A stretch of 64,000 bases of DNA from Paenibacillus anaericanus. GTDB taxonomy: Bacteria; Bacillota; Bacilli; Paenibacillales; Paenibacillaceae. A program made the translations under genes and the position numbers. Of this stretch, positions 7,395 through 17,791 are shown piece by piece (positions within the stretch are counted from its first letter, which is position 1; the number at the start of each line of letters is the position of its first letter). The stretch lies in contig NZ_RZNY01000003.1 of NCBI RefSeq assembly GCF_003994475.1, positions 62,001 to 126,000 of the forward strand. The letters run 5' to 3'. Below the pieces are notes generated by a model. It was not told where the DNA came from. It ran no database searches and worked only from the letters and a program-made list of their open reading frames with translations.

Positions 7395-8330
7395 ATGACA
7401 GATTCATTTATTTCGGCACTCGAAAACAATAACATCGACTTATTACGTCAAGCTCCCAAAAGTGATCTACATAACCATGCTGCACGAGGTGGTAACAGAA
7501 AATATATTGAAGCATGGTCGAACACATCGATTGTGGAGCCACCCAAATTTGAGTCGTTAAATGCGATGCAACATTGGTATGATACCCATGTGAAGTCACT
7601 TTGTATAGGTAAAGCGGGTTTTGTTATACGAATTGAGGCTGCTTTTCAACAGGCCCTTGATGATGGGATCCAATTGTTATGTATGAGTTTTGGAACAGGT
7701 GATAAAGTTCATTACAACGGAAGTTTAAAAGAATTTATTGACGCCATACATAACATTCATTTGGCAATTGCTCCACAAATAGAGTTTATCCCGGAAATCT
7801 GCTATCCAAGAACTAATGATATTTATGCTGTTGAAGAAGAATTTGAAGAGTTGCTAAGCCACGACTATTTTAAATCCATTGATATCGTTGGCGATGACAC
7901 TCAAAGTTTAGATAATTTCAAGAATATTTATCAAAAGGCACGAGACCATAATTTCATTTTAAAAGCACATGTAGGTGAATTTGGTGATGCCGAATCCGTT
8001 ATTCATGCGGTAAATATGTTGGGATTAGACCAAATACAGCATGGTATTAACTCAGTGTATTCAGATTACGTAATGGAACAACTGGTGGAAAGAGATATTC
8101 AATTAAATATCTGTCCCTCAAGTAATGTGATGTTGTGCAGGGTAAGTGATTATAAAAGTCACCCTATCCGTCAGTTGTTTGATAAGGGAGTGAAAGTAAC
8201 TATAAACAGCGATGACATGTTAATTTTTGATCAAAGCGTAAGCGATGATTATATGACTTTATATAAAACAGGATTATTTACTGCGGAAGAACTCAATATA
8301 ATCCGATTACAAGGATTAAATTCATTCTAA
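7395..8330 (+). CDS. Adenosine deaminase-family metallohydrolase
   Basis: The 311-aa protein carries the family motifs in order: metal-binding LHNH near the N terminus (residues about 26-29), KAHVGEF (normally HAGE) near 194, QHG near 215, CPSSNV near 242 and NSDDM near 275. It would deaminate adenosine or a related purine to the inosine form in the cytoplasm. It is about 20-30 aa shorter than typical adenosine deaminases and ends right after the final NSF-like helix. GAGGGGGA precedes the ATG. It stands alone on the plus strand, so the substrate cannot be inferred from its neighbours. Confidence 0.8.
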   Translation: MTDSFISALENNNIDLLRQAPKSDLHNHAARGGNRKYIEAWSNTSIVEPPKFESLNAMQHWYDTHVKSLCIGKAGFVIRIEAAFQQALDDGIQLLCMSFGTGDKVHYNGSLKEFIDAIHNIHLAIAPQIEFIPEICYPRTNDIYAVEEEFEELLSHDYFKSIDIVGDDTQSLDNFKNIYQKARDHNFILKAHVGEFGDAESVIHAVNMLGLDQIQHGINSVYSDYVMEQLVERDIQLNICPSSNVMLCRVSDYKSHPIRQLFDKGVKVTINSDDMLIFDQSVSDDYMTLYKTGLFTAEELNIIRLQGLNSF

Positions 8331-8344
8331 TATTGTTAAGTGGA

Positions 8345-8375
8345 TAAAAAAGAGAACGCCCACCATGGACGTTCC
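8345..8375 (-). terminator. Intrinsic terminator after the DUF2798 gene
   Basis: GAACG-C-CCA pairs with TGG-A-CGTTC around a 3-nt loop, and on the minus strand a CTCTTTTTT tract follows. It lies between the convergent adenosine deaminase-like gene and the DUF2798 gene. The T tract favours termination of the minus-strand gene. Confidence 0.75.
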
Positions 8376-8411
8376 CTAAATATCTATATTCGTCTACCAC
8401 GTCCTAGCTAG

Positions 8412-8915
8412 TTACGCATCTACACTTTCTGTTTTACGATCCTGTTTTGCATGTAATGTTTTCATTACAAATCTTGCTATCGGCTGTGCAACCAACAGTT
8501 CAATCCAAAATGCTATAGCAAAGTTTCTTGGCCAGATGTGAAGGAAGTTCTTAAGTGGTTCTAGGCTTATTTGTTTCGTCCCAACCCAAGTACCGATAAT
8601 CGATAGTAAAATAGATAACACTGTGACATTCAATAAAGTATTCAATAGTACCCTAGCATTAAATCCATCGGTTTGTCCTATGAATTTGGGCATCAATTTC
8701 CCAACAACCGGTCCTGCAATTAATCTTACCGATAAAACAACGATTATCCACATGAACGGAATAATCTTTAGTGTATCTATATACACTTCCCTACTGAAAC
8801 CACGTTCCAATCCCACAATAATAGGGGCAATAGTATTTACTGAAATGATTGAAATAATCAATAAAAATAAAATGCCTTCTTTTGAATTTCTAGGTAGTCT
8901 TGTTTCTCTTAACAT
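8412..8915 (-). CDS. DUF2798-family membrane protein
   Basis: The product (about 167 aa from the ATG at 8915) has four hydrophobic segments arranged as two similar helix pairs: ILFLLIISIISVNTIAP and IPFMWIIVVLSVRLIAG in the first half, and LLNTLLNVTVLSILLSIIG and FAIAFWIELLVAQPIA in the second. This two-repeat pattern is typical of DUF2798 proteins, whose function is unknown. The longer reading (ATG at 8981) has no ribosome site, while GGAG lies 9 nt before 8915. It is monocistronic, with its own terminator. Confidence 0.65.
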   Translation of the reverse strand: MLRETRLPRNSKEGILFLLIISIISVNTIAPIIVGLERGFSREVYIDTLKIIPFMWIIVVLSVRLIAGPVVGKLMPKFIGQTDGFNARVLLNTLLNVTVLSILLSIIGTWVGTKQISLEPLKNFLHIWPRNFAIAFWIELLVAQPIARFVMKTLHAKQDRKTESVDA

Positions 8916-9120
8916 GTTTGTCATCTCCGCGAATAATATTTCAGATGGCAGACGTATCATGAGACATATATTTTTGGACAATAGAAAAGACCAATATCTC
9001 TACACACTGATTATATAATCATAACATTTTCTTCAAATGAATGTCAGGATTTTTTACTTAAAATTTATTAATATCCAATCAGAGAGATGATCAAATACAA
9101 GTTTATTATTATTAGAAAAT

Positions 9121-9149
9121 AAAAAAAGACCACTTCTTAACGAAGTGGC
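9121..9149 (-). terminator. Intrinsic terminator downstream of tyrA
   Basis: CCACTTC pairs with GAAGTGG around TTAAC, and on the minus strand TCTTTTTTT follows. It is about 150 nt after tyrA, and no other minus-strand gene lies between. It therefore probably ends the aro-trp-hisC-tyrA transcript. The stretch 9150-9299 shows no gene. Confidence 0.85.
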
Positions 9150-9299
9150 CACCGCTTATTTCGAGCGGTAATTATTGGATAGGAGTGGAGAGAAACCATA
9201 CTGTACTTCTATTATATTGTATACGTTTTCATTCTGTCAATAGATTTTTATTAGCGCTTACATTTATTGATACAAAGCCATTTCTGGCCTTGAAAATTA

Positions 9300-10394
9300 T
9301 TACATGTGAACCGTGTATCCAAGAGTCTGAAGTTGCTCTTTGGCTCGATCCATCTCTCCTTCATTTCGGAAGGACAGACGCATGACACCAGGTACATCTT
9401 CCCGACTTTCAATAATTTGAATGTTACTTAGATTGATTTGGCGAACACCCAGTTCCGTTGCGATTTGACCGATAATACCTGGATGGTCAGGGACATCAAT
9501 ATAGATATCGAAGAGCGAAGTTATTGCACCCTTACGTCGTTCAGGAAGTTCACTGCGGAACATGTTTGCTTTCTTGAACGCTTCTTCAATTCCAGTGCCA
9601 TCCATTCCCTCCAACATAGAGATGAATCCGCCGACTTCCTGATTCCAATCCCGCAGTAAGGATAGCAATACATCTCGGTTGCTGAGTAGGATATCCCGCC
9701 AAATGATCGGATCACTAGAAGCAATTCGGGTAATATCCCGGAACCCCCCGGCTGCTAACATGCGGTACAGTTCATTGTTCTCATTGTAATCGCGAACCTG
9801 ATTGACAAGTGCCACCGCGATAATATGTGGTAAATGGCTGATTGCACCCACGATTTCGTCATGAAGCATCGGTTCAACTCTGACGATCTGTGCTCTTGTA
9901 TGCGTCAGGAGTTGCTCCAATCGAGTGTAAGCCTCTTCAGGCACATCTGGAGATGGAGTTAAAACGTAGAAGGCATTCTCGAATAGTAGCGAAGAAGCTG
10001 CCTCTACTCCAGAACGCTCTGAGCCAGCCATCGGATGTCCTCCGATGAAATGGACACCTGGATGTGAGAAACCTTCTGCACAGGTTGCCACTGCCGCCTT
10101 TGTGCTTCCTACATCTGTAATAATACATCCTTGTTTCAAAGGAAGCTCGGTTAGCTGCTTTAAGTAAGACTCTAGATTACCCACAGGAACACATAAAAAA
10201 ATAAAATCGGCATCACACGCCGCTTCTTCCATAGAAAGAGTCGCGACATCTACGACGCCGCGCTCCATAATTCTTTTCATGGATTCTGGTCTATGACTAT
10301 GCCCGATTACTGTAATACCAGGCTTTCCTTTTAAACATAGTGCCAACGAACCACCGATCAATCCTACGCCAAATATTGCGATTTTTGTTGTCAT
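9300..10394 (-). CDS. tyrA: Prephenate dehydrogenase
   Basis: TyrA converts prephenate to 4-hydroxyphenylpyruvate with NAD, the committed step to tyrosine. The 364-aa protein opens with a Rossmann GVGLIGGS loop (residues 9-16), has the HPMAGSERSG substrate segment near 120, and ends in an ACT domain (about 295-364, DVPGVMRLSF near its end) that usually gives feedback control by tyrosine. It is the last gene of the aromatic supraoperon, 25 nt after hisC. In B. subtilis aroE (EPSP synthase) follows tyrA. Here a terminator follows instead. Confidence 0.95.
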   Translation of the reverse strand: MTTKIAIFGVGLIGGSLALCLKGKPGITVIGHSHRPESMKRIMERGVVDVATLSMEEAACDADFIFLCVPVGNLESYLKQLTELPLKQGCIITDVGSTKAAVATCAEGFSHPGVHFIGGHPMAGSERSGVEAASSLLFENAFYVLTPSPDVPEEAYTRLEQLLTHTRAQIVRVEPMLHDEIVGAISHLPHIIAVALVNQVRDYNENNELYRMLAAGGFRDITRIASSDPIIWRDILLSNRDVLLSLLRDWNQEVGGFISMLEGMDGTGIEEAFKKANMFRSELPERRKGAITSLFDIYIDVPDHPGIIGQIATELGVRQINLSNIQIIESREDVPGVMRLSFRNEGEMDRAKEQLQTLGYTVHM

Positions 10395-10419
10395 ATTCCC
10401 TCACTCAATCCTAACTTAA

Positions 10420-11520
10420 TTATACATGTGCTTTCTTCTTATTTAGTACTTGTTTCAAAGCCGCAATGAACTTCACGTTCTGCTCAGCTGAACCAACGGA
10501 CACTCTTATATAATTAGGATACTTTGAAAATCCTGAACGGATAATCACACCAAGTTGAAGTAATGCTTGGAACATATCTACTGCCGATGTCTGCACATCA
10601 ACCATGATGAAATTTCCATGTGCTGGGAAGTATGATAGACCCAACGCATTAAATTGTTCATACAAATATTCAATACCACTGCGATTTTTCTCCCGGCAAT
10701 CCTTAACAAACTGTTCATCCGCAATGGCAGCTTTTCCAGCTGCTTGTGCAATCCTCGAGGTATTAAACGGTTCACGTACCCGATTAATCAACTGGATAAT
10801 TTCCGGTTGTCCCACACCGTACCCGATACGAAGCGAAGCAAGACCATGAATTTTGGAGAATGTCCGAAGGACGATCACATTAGGATACTTACTTAGAAGA
10901 CTAATTCCATCCGTGTAAGTTTCATCCGTTACAAACTCAGCATAGGCTTCATCCAACACAACCAGCACATGATCCGGTACAGAGTCTAGGAAAGTGGTAA
11001 GAGCGTTATCCGAAACAATCGTCCCCGTAGGGTTGTTTGGATTACAGATCCATACGATCTTGGTTCTATCGTTAATCTCACTTAACATAGCATCTAAGTC
11101 ATGCGTTCCATCTTGTAGTGGAACCTCGATAACAACCGCACCCTCAATCTCTGCGTTAGACTTATACACCGAGAATGTCTGGTCTGCCATGATGGTTTCA
11201 TCCCCAGGAATAAAGAAAGCCCGAGCAATCAAAGCAATAATCTCATCCGAGCCACATCCAAAAATAATTTGGCCCCGGTTTACTCCCAAATGACCTGCTA
11301 ATACCTCCGTCAGTTCAGCAGCGCTACCGTCTGGATAGACACTGATTTGTGCAAATTCCGCTTCAATCGCCGCACGGACTTGGGGTGAACAACCATAAGG
11401 GTTTTCATTTGAAGCAAGCTTGATAACCTCATCCAGACCAAGCTCTCGCTTCACTTCCTCAATCGGCTTACCTGGTTGGTATACCGGAAGGTTAACGATT
11501 TGGGGTTTCGCCAACATCAT
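10420..11520 (-). CDS. hisC: Histidinol-phosphate / aromatic aminotransferase
   Basis: This 366-aa fold-type I PLP enzyme has SNENPYG near the N terminus, the NPNNPTG segment near 162, DEAYAEF near 192 and the PLP-lysine segment TFSKIHGLA near 222. It transaminates imidazole-acetol phosphate in histidine synthesis. In Bacillus the same protein also handles 4-hydroxyphenylpyruvate and phenylpyruvate, which explains its place between trpA and tyrA. GAGGAGG precedes two consecutive ATG codons, so translation may start at either 11520 or 11517. Confidence 0.95.
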   Translation of the reverse strand: MMLAKPQIVNLPVYQPGKPIEEVKRELGLDEVIKLASNENPYGCSPQVRAAIEAEFAQISVYPDGSAAELTEVLAGHLGVNRGQIIFGCGSDEIIALIARAFFIPGDETIMADQTFSVYKSNAEIEGAVVIEVPLQDGTHDLDAMLSEINDRTKIVWICNPNNPTGTIVSDNALTTFLDSVPDHVLVVLDEAYAEFVTDETYTDGISLLSKYPNVIVLRTFSKIHGLASLRIGYGVGQPEIIQLINRVREPFNTSRIAQAAGKAAIADEQFVKDCREKNRSGIEYLYEQFNALGLSYFPAHGNFIMVDVQTSAVDMFQALLQLGVIIRSGFSKYPNYIRVSVGSAEQNVKFIAALKQVLNKKKAHV

Positions 11521-11546
11521 GATTCCTCCTCTATCTCTTTATCAGT

Positions 11547-12368
11547 TTATGATTTTAATAATCTCACAAAATCACGTATTTGCAACAATCCTTCTTCTTT
11601 CGAATGCCCCTGTTGCAACAAAGGAACGCTCTCTTCTATTTTACGCACAATCGCACTCCCGACAACAACTCCATCACAAATTTTCGAGAATTGTCTCACC
11701 TGTTCAGCATTCGAAATGCCAAATCCAATCGCAACAGGCAAATCACTCATTTCTTTGACGGACTTAATAAAAGCCTCCAAACCTTCATGGAACGTAGCTC
11801 TCTCTCCTGTTACTCCAAGTGAGGATACACAATAAATAAATCCACGTGCTTTGGACAATATGACGGCAATACGATCTTGCGAAGTTGGAGCAACCAGCGG
11901 AACGAGGCTTACATTGGCTGCGTCAGCCAGTGCAAGTACTTCTCCCGATTCCTCTACCGGTAGATCTGGAATAATTAGTCCACTAATACCAGCAGCCTGC
12001 ATGGAAGAAAAGAACTTATCTAATCCCATCTGCAGGACAGGATTATAATAAGTGAACAATACGAATGGCATATTTACACCACGTGTTCGAGTCTCGCGAG
12101 CAACATCAAAGCAAGTATCTATCGTAATCTTGCGAACTAGAGCTCGTTCTGAAGCTCTCTGGATCACCGGACCATCCGCAAGTGGATCGGAGTAGGGTAC
12201 GCCCAGTTCAACAATATCAGCACCGGCTTGCTCCAAAGCTACGATAATATCTACCGTTGTAGCTGGATCTGGATCTCCTACTGTGATAAATGGAATGAAC
12301 GCTGTTTTACCTTCTTCTTGAAGTCTCACAAACGTTTCGTCCAACAAGTTCGAGGTTATCACACTCAT
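11547..12368 (-). CDS. trpA: Tryptophan synthase alpha subunit
   Basis: TrpA cleaves indole-3-glycerol phosphate to indole and glyceraldehyde 3-phosphate, and passes indole to TrpB. The 273-aa TIM barrel has the catalytic Glu in [17 protein letters not shown] (about residues 50-66), the substrate Asp nearby, the GFIYCVS strand and the [10 protein letters not shown] phosphate loop. Its ATG overlaps the trpB stop in an ATGA arrangement. Its length is normal for the family. Expression follows the TRAP-controlled trp promoter. Confidence 0.97.
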   Translation of the reverse strand: MSVITSNLLDETFVRLQEEGKTAFIPFITVGDPDPATTVDIIVALEQAGADIVELGVPYSDPLADGPVIQRASERALVRKITIDTCFDVARETRTRGVNMPFVLFTYYNPVLQMGLDKFFSSMQAAGISGLIIPDLPVEESGEVLALADAANVSLVPLVAPTSQDRIAVILSKARGFIYCVSSLGVTGERATFHEGLEAFIKSVKEMSDLPVAIGFGISNAEQVRQFSKICDGVVVGSAIVRKIEESVPLLQQGHSKEEGLLQIRDFVRLLKS

Positions 12369-13564
12369 AGTATCCCCCCACCCTCTGTATACGCCATAAT
12401 CGATTCAACATCTTTGTCCCCACGCCCGGATAGGCAGATGACCACAAGATCGTCCCTAGTCATATTTGGAGCTAGCTTAACTACCTGTGCAACGGCATGT
12501 GCGGATTCCAATGCGGGAATAATCCCTTCCGTCCGACTGAGTAGATGCAGTGCATCCAACGCCTCTTTGTCGGTTATTGGATAATATTTTGCACGTTCAA
12601 TATCTTTTAAATACGAATGCTCAGGCCCGATCCCTGGATAATCCAGTCCCGCCGAGATGGAATGCGCTGGCAACACTTGACCAAAGGCGTCCTGCAGGAG
12701 GTAACTAAGTGAACCTTGGAAAACACCTTTTGTCCCCTTCGTCATCGTCGCCGCATGAAATTCTGTATCCACGCCTCTACCAGCCGCTTCTACACCAACC
12801 ATTTGAACGTCCGTGTCTTCTACGAACGGATAGAACATCCCAATTGCATTACTTCCACCACCTACAGCAGCAACTAGCATATCCGGCAGTCTGCCCTCGG
12901 CTTCTAGAATTTGACGACGCGTCTCATCACCAATAACACGTTGGAAGTTGCGAACCATCATGGGATATGGATGAGGACCTGTCGCTGAACCAAGGATATA
13001 AAAAGTATCATGCACGTTGCTGACCCAATAACGAAGCGCTTCGTTGCAAGCATCCTTTAGGGTCCGAGTTCCGGACAGTACAGGCACTACTTCTGCACCG
13101 AGCAATTTCATTCGGAATACATTAAGTTGCTGACGTTTCGTATCTTCTTCGCCCATGAATACTTTACATTCAAGACCTAGTAGAGCAGCTACCGTTGCCG
13201 TTGCAACACCATGTTGACCAGCCCCTGTTTCCGCAATTACCTTTTTCTTGCCCATACGTTTGGCCAGAATTCCTTGTCCGATAGCATTATTGATTTTATG
13301 CGCACCCGTATGGTTCAAATCTTCACGTTTCAAATATATTTTTGCACCACCCAAGTGCTCAGTTAAACGTTCAGCATAATATAGTGGCGTTTCCCGACCT
13401 GAATATTGCTTCAACAAGTAACTAATCTCTGCTTGGAATTCGGCATCATCTTCATAATGTCGGTAAGATTTCTCCAGTTCAATGAGCGCATTCATCAATG
13501 TTTCTGGCACATACCTTCCGCCAAAAGGGCCGAAACGCCCGTGTTCATCTGGTACTTGCGTCAT
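12365..13564 (-). CDS. trpB: Tryptophan synthase beta subunit
   Basis: TrpB joins indole with serine to make tryptophan. The 399-aa PLP enzyme shows RPTPL-equivalent [11 protein letters not shown], the PLP-lysine motif [15 protein letters not shown] (lysine near residue 90), [13 protein letters not shown], the glycine-rich [10 protein letters not shown] loop and CLSGRGDKD near the C terminus. It overlaps trpF upstream by 4 nt and trpA downstream by 4 nt, so stoichiometric synthesis is likely. Confidence 0.98.
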   Translation of the reverse strand: MTQVPDEHGRFGPFGGRYVPETLMNALIELEKSYRHYEDDAEFQAEISYLLKQYSGRETPLYYAERLTEHLGGAKIYLKREDLNHTGAHKINNAIGQGILAKRMGKKKVIAETGAGQHGVATATVAALLGLECKVFMGEEDTKRQQLNVFRMKLLGAEVVPVLSGTRTLKDACNEALRYWVSNVHDTFYILGSATGPHPYPMMVRNFQRVIGDETRRQILEAEGRLPDMLVAAVGGGSNAIGMFYPFVEDTDVQMVGVEAAGRGVDTEFHAATMTKGTKGVFQGSLSYLLQDAFGQVLPAHSISAGLDYPGIGPEHSYLKDIERAKYYPITDKEALDALHLLSRTEGIIPALESAHAVAQVVKLAPNMTRDDLVVICLSGRGDKDVESIMAYTEGGGIL

Positions 13565-14229
13565 ATCCCTTTCACCCTCTCTACAAATGCTGTAATTTTC
13601 GTTATATCCTTAACTCCATCGCTCTCTACACCACTTGAAACATCCACGCCATCAGGGGCTAAAGTATTGATCAATTCCCCTACATTACCGGCATGAAGTC
13701 CTCCCGCCACTAGAAAAGGAATGACTTGATTTTTGGCCCATGTTTGATATGGCGCGGCTAAATTCCAACGGAATGTCACACCCGATCCTCCACCATAATG
13801 TGGATCGTAAGTATCAAGCAACATGCCATCCAACACTCCATTATATCGTTCCAGTATCTCTTCTACATGAATTGATTCGTCATCACGCACTGAGAATGCC
13901 TTATATATTTTGATGCCAAAGAGTTCGCTTGCTTCACGGCAAAATTCTGGACTCTCCGAACCATGTAGTTGAAGTACATCAAGTGGAACTTCAGCTAGAA
14001 GACTTTGGAGTTCCTCTATGGTTGGATTTACAAACACTCCAACGCTCTCTGGATTGTGGCTAGACGTCCATTCACTCAGAACAGATAGAAGTTCAACAGC
14101 CTGCGAACTGGTAACTTGGCGCTTGCTTTTTGCAAACACAAAACCCAGATAATCAATGGGTAAGTTTATCATAGATTTTAGCACTTCAACGGACTGAAGT
14201 CCACAAATTTTTAAGATAACATCACTCAT
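13561..14229 (-). CDS. trpF: Phosphoribosylanthranilate isomerase
   Basis: TrpF performs the Amadori rearrangement of phosphoribosylanthranilate in tryptophan synthesis. The 222-aa TIM barrel begins with the KICGLQ motif (catalytic Cys at about residue 9), has [20 protein letters not shown] near 90, the catalytic Asp in [14 protein letters not shown] near 140, and LAGGL-like [11 protein letters not shown] near 170. It overlaps trpC by 8 nt and trpB by 4 nt. Confidence 0.96.
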   Translation of the reverse strand: MSDVILKICGLQSVEVLKSMINLPIDYLGFVFAKSKRQVTSSQAVELLSVLSEWTSSHNPESVGVFVNPTIEELQSLLAEVPLDVLQLHGSESPEFCREASELFGIKIYKAFSVRDDESIHVEEILERYNGVLDGMLLDTYDPHYGGGSGVTFRWNLAAPYQTWAKNQVIPFLVAGGLHAGNVGELINTLAPDGVDVSSGVESDGVKDITKITAFVERVKGI

Positions 14230-15061
14230 GGGAAAGGCTTCCTTCCTCTACAGCATCCGTAAATTTGTTAACCCTAGGAGGTCCCATCAACTCATAAACG
14301 GCTCGATCTACCTGCTCATTACGCATAAATGTTTCACCGATGAGTACTCCTTGTGCTCCATTGGCGGCAAGATATTCAACATCCTCCCGCGTCACAATGC
14401 CACTCTCACTGATCAATGTCACTCCAGCAGGTACCAATTCAACCAAAGCAGCCGTTGTCCCAAGGGACGTCTCAAATGTACGTAAATTCCGATTGTTGAT
14501 CCCAATCAATTTCGCTGTTCCAAGACTGAGTACACGCTCCAATTCCACACGGTCGTGAACTTCGAGCAACGAATCAAGTCCAAGCGAAGCAGCAAGCTGC
14601 ATGTAGTCCCTAAGCTGAGTATCACTAAGAATAGCGGCGATAAGCAGTATAGCATCTCCACCTAGTAACCTAGCCTCATAAATTTGACGTTCATCAATGA
14701 TGAAATCCTTACGCAATAGTGGAACGCTAACCGCCTCACGAATTGCCGTAAGATATGCTCCGCTACCCTGAAAATAAACTTCATCCGTCAGCACAGAAAT
14801 GCAATCCGTACCTGCAGCTTCATATGCCAAAGCAAGTTTAACAGGATCAAAGTCCGGCCGAATTAGACCTTTCGAAGGAGAAGCCTTCTTAACTTCCGCT
14901 ATCAGGCCAAGTTCACGTTTGCGTCCTACGGTAAGTGCACGATGGAATCCGTGAGTTGGCGGAAGCTGCGAGATCCTTTGTTCAACCTCTGTTAATGAGA
15001 AGGCGTTCGCTAACAACTCTACTTCTTGTTTCTTTGTCTCTACGATACGATCAAGATACAT
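14222..15061 (-). CDS. trpC: Indole-3-glycerol phosphate synthase
   Basis: TrpC closes the indole ring, the fourth step of tryptophan synthesis. The 279-aa barrel has the catalytic lysine and glutamate motifs IAEVKKASPSKG (about residues 53-64), VLTDEVYFQGS, LLRKDFIIDERQIYE, LLEVHDR and IGINNRNLRTFE, and it ends with GVLIGETFMR. It overlaps trpD by 11 nt and trpF by 8 nt. Its length is normal, and there is no fusion to TrpF. Confidence 0.97.
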   Translation of the reverse strand: MYLDRIVETKKQEVELLANAFSLTEVEQRISQLPPTHGFHRALTVGRKRELGLIAEVKKASPSKGLIRPDFDPVKLALAYEAAGTDCISVLTDEVYFQGSGAYLTAIREAVSVPLLRKDFIIDERQIYEARLLGGDAILLIAAILSDTQLRDYMQLAASLGLDSLLEVHDRVELERVLSLGTAKLIGINNRNLRTFETSLGTTAALVELVPAGVTLISESGIVTREDVEYLAANGAQGVLIGETFMRNEQVDRAVYELMGPPRVNKFTDAVEEGSLSHE

Positions 15062-16091
15062 AACTAATGTCCTCCGTTGTTTGAATAAGCTGATCTAACT
15101 TTCCTAGTGCTTTGCCGGAATCGATCGCTTCCGCAGCTATAGATACTCCTTCGCGAATATCCTTGGCGATTCCTGCAACGTAGATACAGGCTCCCGCATT
15201 CGCAAGAACCACGTCCCGATACGCCCCCTTTTGACCCTGCAGTACACGCTTAATAATATCAGCGTTCGTTGCAGGATCACCACCGATCATATCCGCCAAT
15301 TGGTAAGTGCCAAGTCCCAGATCATGCGGATGGAGATCATAAGTTACCACTTCACCATTTTTCAATTCCGATATACGAGTCGGTGAAGAAATACTAATCT
15401 CATCCAATCCTTCCTGACTTGTCACAACAAGCGCGCGTTTAGATCCAAGCTCACGTAACACTTCGGCTATCGTTTCTGTCTTATTACGATCATAGATACC
15501 AAGTACTTGACGGTCTGCACCTGCGGGATTGGTCAGCGGTCCAAGCATATTAAACACCGTCCGTATACCAAGTTCCTTACGCGGGGCCGCTGCATACTTC
15601 ATGGATGGATGATATATCTGAGCGAATAAGAAGCAGATCCCAATATCATTCAGACAACGCTCCGCCTGCTCGGCATTCAAATGGATATTCACGCCAAGTG
15701 CTTCAAGCACATCCGCACTTCCAGCCCGCCCTGAAGCAGAACGATTACCATGCTTAGCAACCCGTACTGATACCGAAGCAGCAACGATAGCGGACGTAGT
15801 GGAGATATTAAACTTATGAATGCCTGATCCACCTGTTCCGCACGTATCCAACAGTTGTCTAGTGTCCGTATGCAATCGACTTGAATGAGAACGCATCGCT
15901 TCAGCAAAACCTGTAATTTCATCCACTGTCTCGCCCTTAATACGAAGTGCTGCCAACAATCCACCAATTTGTGCTGATGTCGATTCACCGTTCATAATCG
16001 ATTCCATTATTGCACGGGCCTCTTCTCGCCCCAAGTTCTCCCCTAATATCAGCCGACTGAGGCCACTTTGTACCGGATGGTCTACGTTCAT
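15051..16091 (-). CDS. trpD: Anthranilate phosphoribosyltransferase
   Basis: TrpD attaches phosphoribosyl pyrophosphate to anthranilate. The protein (346 aa from the ATG at 16091) has the DTCGTGGSG phosphoribosyl-binding motif near residue 80, KHGNRSASGRAGSADVLEALG near 105, and the conserved NMLGPLTNPA near 165. An upstream GTG at 16115 would add eight charged residues. The ATG at 16091 is preferred because GGGAG precedes it by 9 nt. It lies 73 nt after trpE. No trpG gene is present, as in Bacillus, where PabA supplies glutamine amidotransferase activity. Confidence 0.96.
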   Translation of the reverse strand: MNVDHPVQSGLSRLILGENLGREEARAIMESIMNGESTSAQIGGLLAALRIKGETVDEITGFAEAMRSHSSRLHTDTRQLLDTCGTGGSGIHKFNISTTSAIVAASVSVRVAKHGNRSASGRAGSADVLEALGVNIHLNAEQAERCLNDIGICFLFAQIYHPSMKYAAAPRKELGIRTVFNMLGPLTNPAGADRQVLGIYDRNKTETIAEVLRELGSKRALVVTSQEGLDEISISSPTRISELKNGEVVTYDLHPHDLGLGTYQLADMIGGDPATNADIIKRVLQGQKGAYRDVVLANAGACIYVAGIAKDIREGVSIAAEAIDSGKALGKLDQLIQTTEDISYVS

Positions 16092-16164
16092 CGTATTCTG
16101 CTCCCTTCTTCTCACACTACAGTTCGCTATAATTTGTATAAATTTTAAAGGCTCAATCTAAGAA

Positions 16165-17727
16165 TCACCGGTTCTCTGAACTATATTCATACAAATAATC
16201 TTGATTAATCACGGAATCATGAAGCGATTTTGGCGGAAACATCATTTCGGCCATCCGAATTGCTTTCAGTAGGGCCATTGCTTTGTTTACCGATTCTTGA
16301 TACTCATTCTCCGGAATTGAATCCCATACAATACCGCCTCCAGCTTGCACGTACGCTTTACCTTGCTTAAAGACGATCGTTCGAATCGTAATGCAGGAAT
16401 CCATATTACCCGAGAAGCCAAGGTAACCAATAGCTCCGGCATATGTGCCCCTCGCTTCACGTTCTAGCTCCGCAATAATTTCCATTGCTCGTAGTTTCGG
16501 TGCACCTGATACAGTTCCCGCCGGCAAGCAGGACAGAAAAGCATCAAAAAAGTCTTTATCATCTCTCAGTTTCCCTGAGACCTTAGAAACCATATGCATG
16601 ACATGCGAGTAACGCTCTATCTCCATGTATGTTTCGCATTTCACGCTGCCAAACTCCGATACCCGCCCAAGATCATTTCGTCCTAGATCGACCAGCATTA
16701 GATGTTCTGCCCGTTCTTTCTCGTCCTTCAGTAGGTCTGCTTCTAACTCACTATCCTCTTGTGCGTTAGCTCCTCGGGGCCGAGTTCCCGCAATGGGTCT
16801 TGTCTCTACTCGGTCACCTTCTACCTTCACTAGCGCCTCCGGTGAAGTTCCCACGATGATTTCATCATCGAGCTTAAGGTAATACATATACGGAGAAGGA
16901 TTCATCGTACGTAATATCCGGTAGACATGTAGTGGGTCTACCTCAGTCTCTATATGGAACCTCTGAGATAACACCACCTGAAATATATCACCCGCAGCGA
17001 TGTATTCCTTACCTTTCTCCACATTAGCAATGAACTGCTCCTTCGTCAGATTAGAACGAACATCTCCGAGTTCCACATCTGCTGGAAGTGAACGAGTATT
17101 GAACGTCTCGCTTGGTCCTTCCTGTTGCAACAACTCTGCGATCTCATCCAACTTTTGCTCGGCAAGTTCGTATGACTTCGCGATGTCCGAATCCCGATCG
17201 CCTTCCTTGACATGAACATTTGTTACAAGTAACAACCGCTGCTTCACATGATCGAATACAATCACTTGATCACAGAACATGAACTGAATATCTTGTAAAT
17301 TCATATCGTCCACTTTATGGGCTGGCAATTTCTCATAATACTGCAGAAGGTCGTATCCGAAGAATCCAATAGCTCCACCTGTAAACGGAGGCAATTCTGC
17401 TAACTTTGGACTCCGATAATTCCGCAGGATCGCTTTGAGCTCCTCAATGGGTTTGCCAGGTAATGTCTGCTTTTTCCCATCACGCTCCATGACAACCTCG
17501 CCCTTCTTAGCTGACACCATCATGAATGGATCTGTTCCGATGAACGAATACCGTGCCCATTGAATGCCACCTTCTACACTTTCAAGCAAAAACGCCCGTT
17601 CTCTTTGTGCTATTCGGCGAAAAATACGAATCGGGGTTTCCATATCAGCAAGCAGTGGGCGGACGATGGGAATCAAATTATAATCTTTCGCTAAGGCAAT
17701 GGTTTGTTCTAATTGCGGGGTTGCCAT
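16165..17727 (-). CDS. trpE: Anthranilate synthase component I
   Basis: TrpE converts chorismate to anthranilate with ammonia from a partner amidotransferase. The protein (about 520 aa from the ATG at 17727) has an N-terminal tryptophan-binding region with LLESVEGG (about residue 50) and a C-terminal chorismate domain with FQVVLSQRF, IVGTSPEALVKVE, TRPIAGTRPRG, DLGRNDLGRV and GTVSGAPKLRAMEII. GGAAG lies 8 nt before this ATG. The GTG at 17736 would overlap that site. It is the first gene after the trp leader and so is the direct target of TRAP attenuation. Confidence 0.96.
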   Translation of the reverse strand: MATPQLEQTIALAKDYNLIPIVRPLLADMETPIRIFRRIAQRERAFLLESVEGGIQWARYSFIGTDPFMMVSAKKGEVVMERDGKKQTLPGKPIEELKAILRNYRSPKLAELPPFTGGAIGFFGYDLLQYYEKLPAHKVDDMNLQDIQFMFCDQVIVFDHVKQRLLLVTNVHVKEGDRDSDIAKSYELAEQKLDEIAELLQQEGPSETFNTRSLPADVELGDVRSNLTKEQFIANVEKGKEYIAAGDIFQVVLSQRFHIETEVDPLHVYRILRTMNPSPYMYYLKLDDEIIVGTSPEALVKVEGDRVETRPIAGTRPRGANAQEDSELEADLLKDEKERAEHLMLVDLGRNDLGRVSEFGSVKCETYMEIERYSHVMHMVSKVSGKLRDDKDFFDAFLSCLPAGTVSGAPKLRAMEIIAELEREARGTYAGAIGYLGFSGNMDSCITIRTIVFKQGKAYVQAGGGIVWDSIPENEYQESVNKAMALLKAIRMAEMMFPPKSLHDSVINQDYLYEYSSENR

Positions 17728-17791
17728 GTCTTTCACTTCCTTTTCATCAAAGTTGGTTGTGGTGAACTATGGTAACTACGAGAACATTTGG

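Noticed and set aside
9185-9385. Plus-strand ORF of 66 aa
   Set aside because: It overlaps tyrA in antisense and lacks a convincing ribosome site or protein-like composition.
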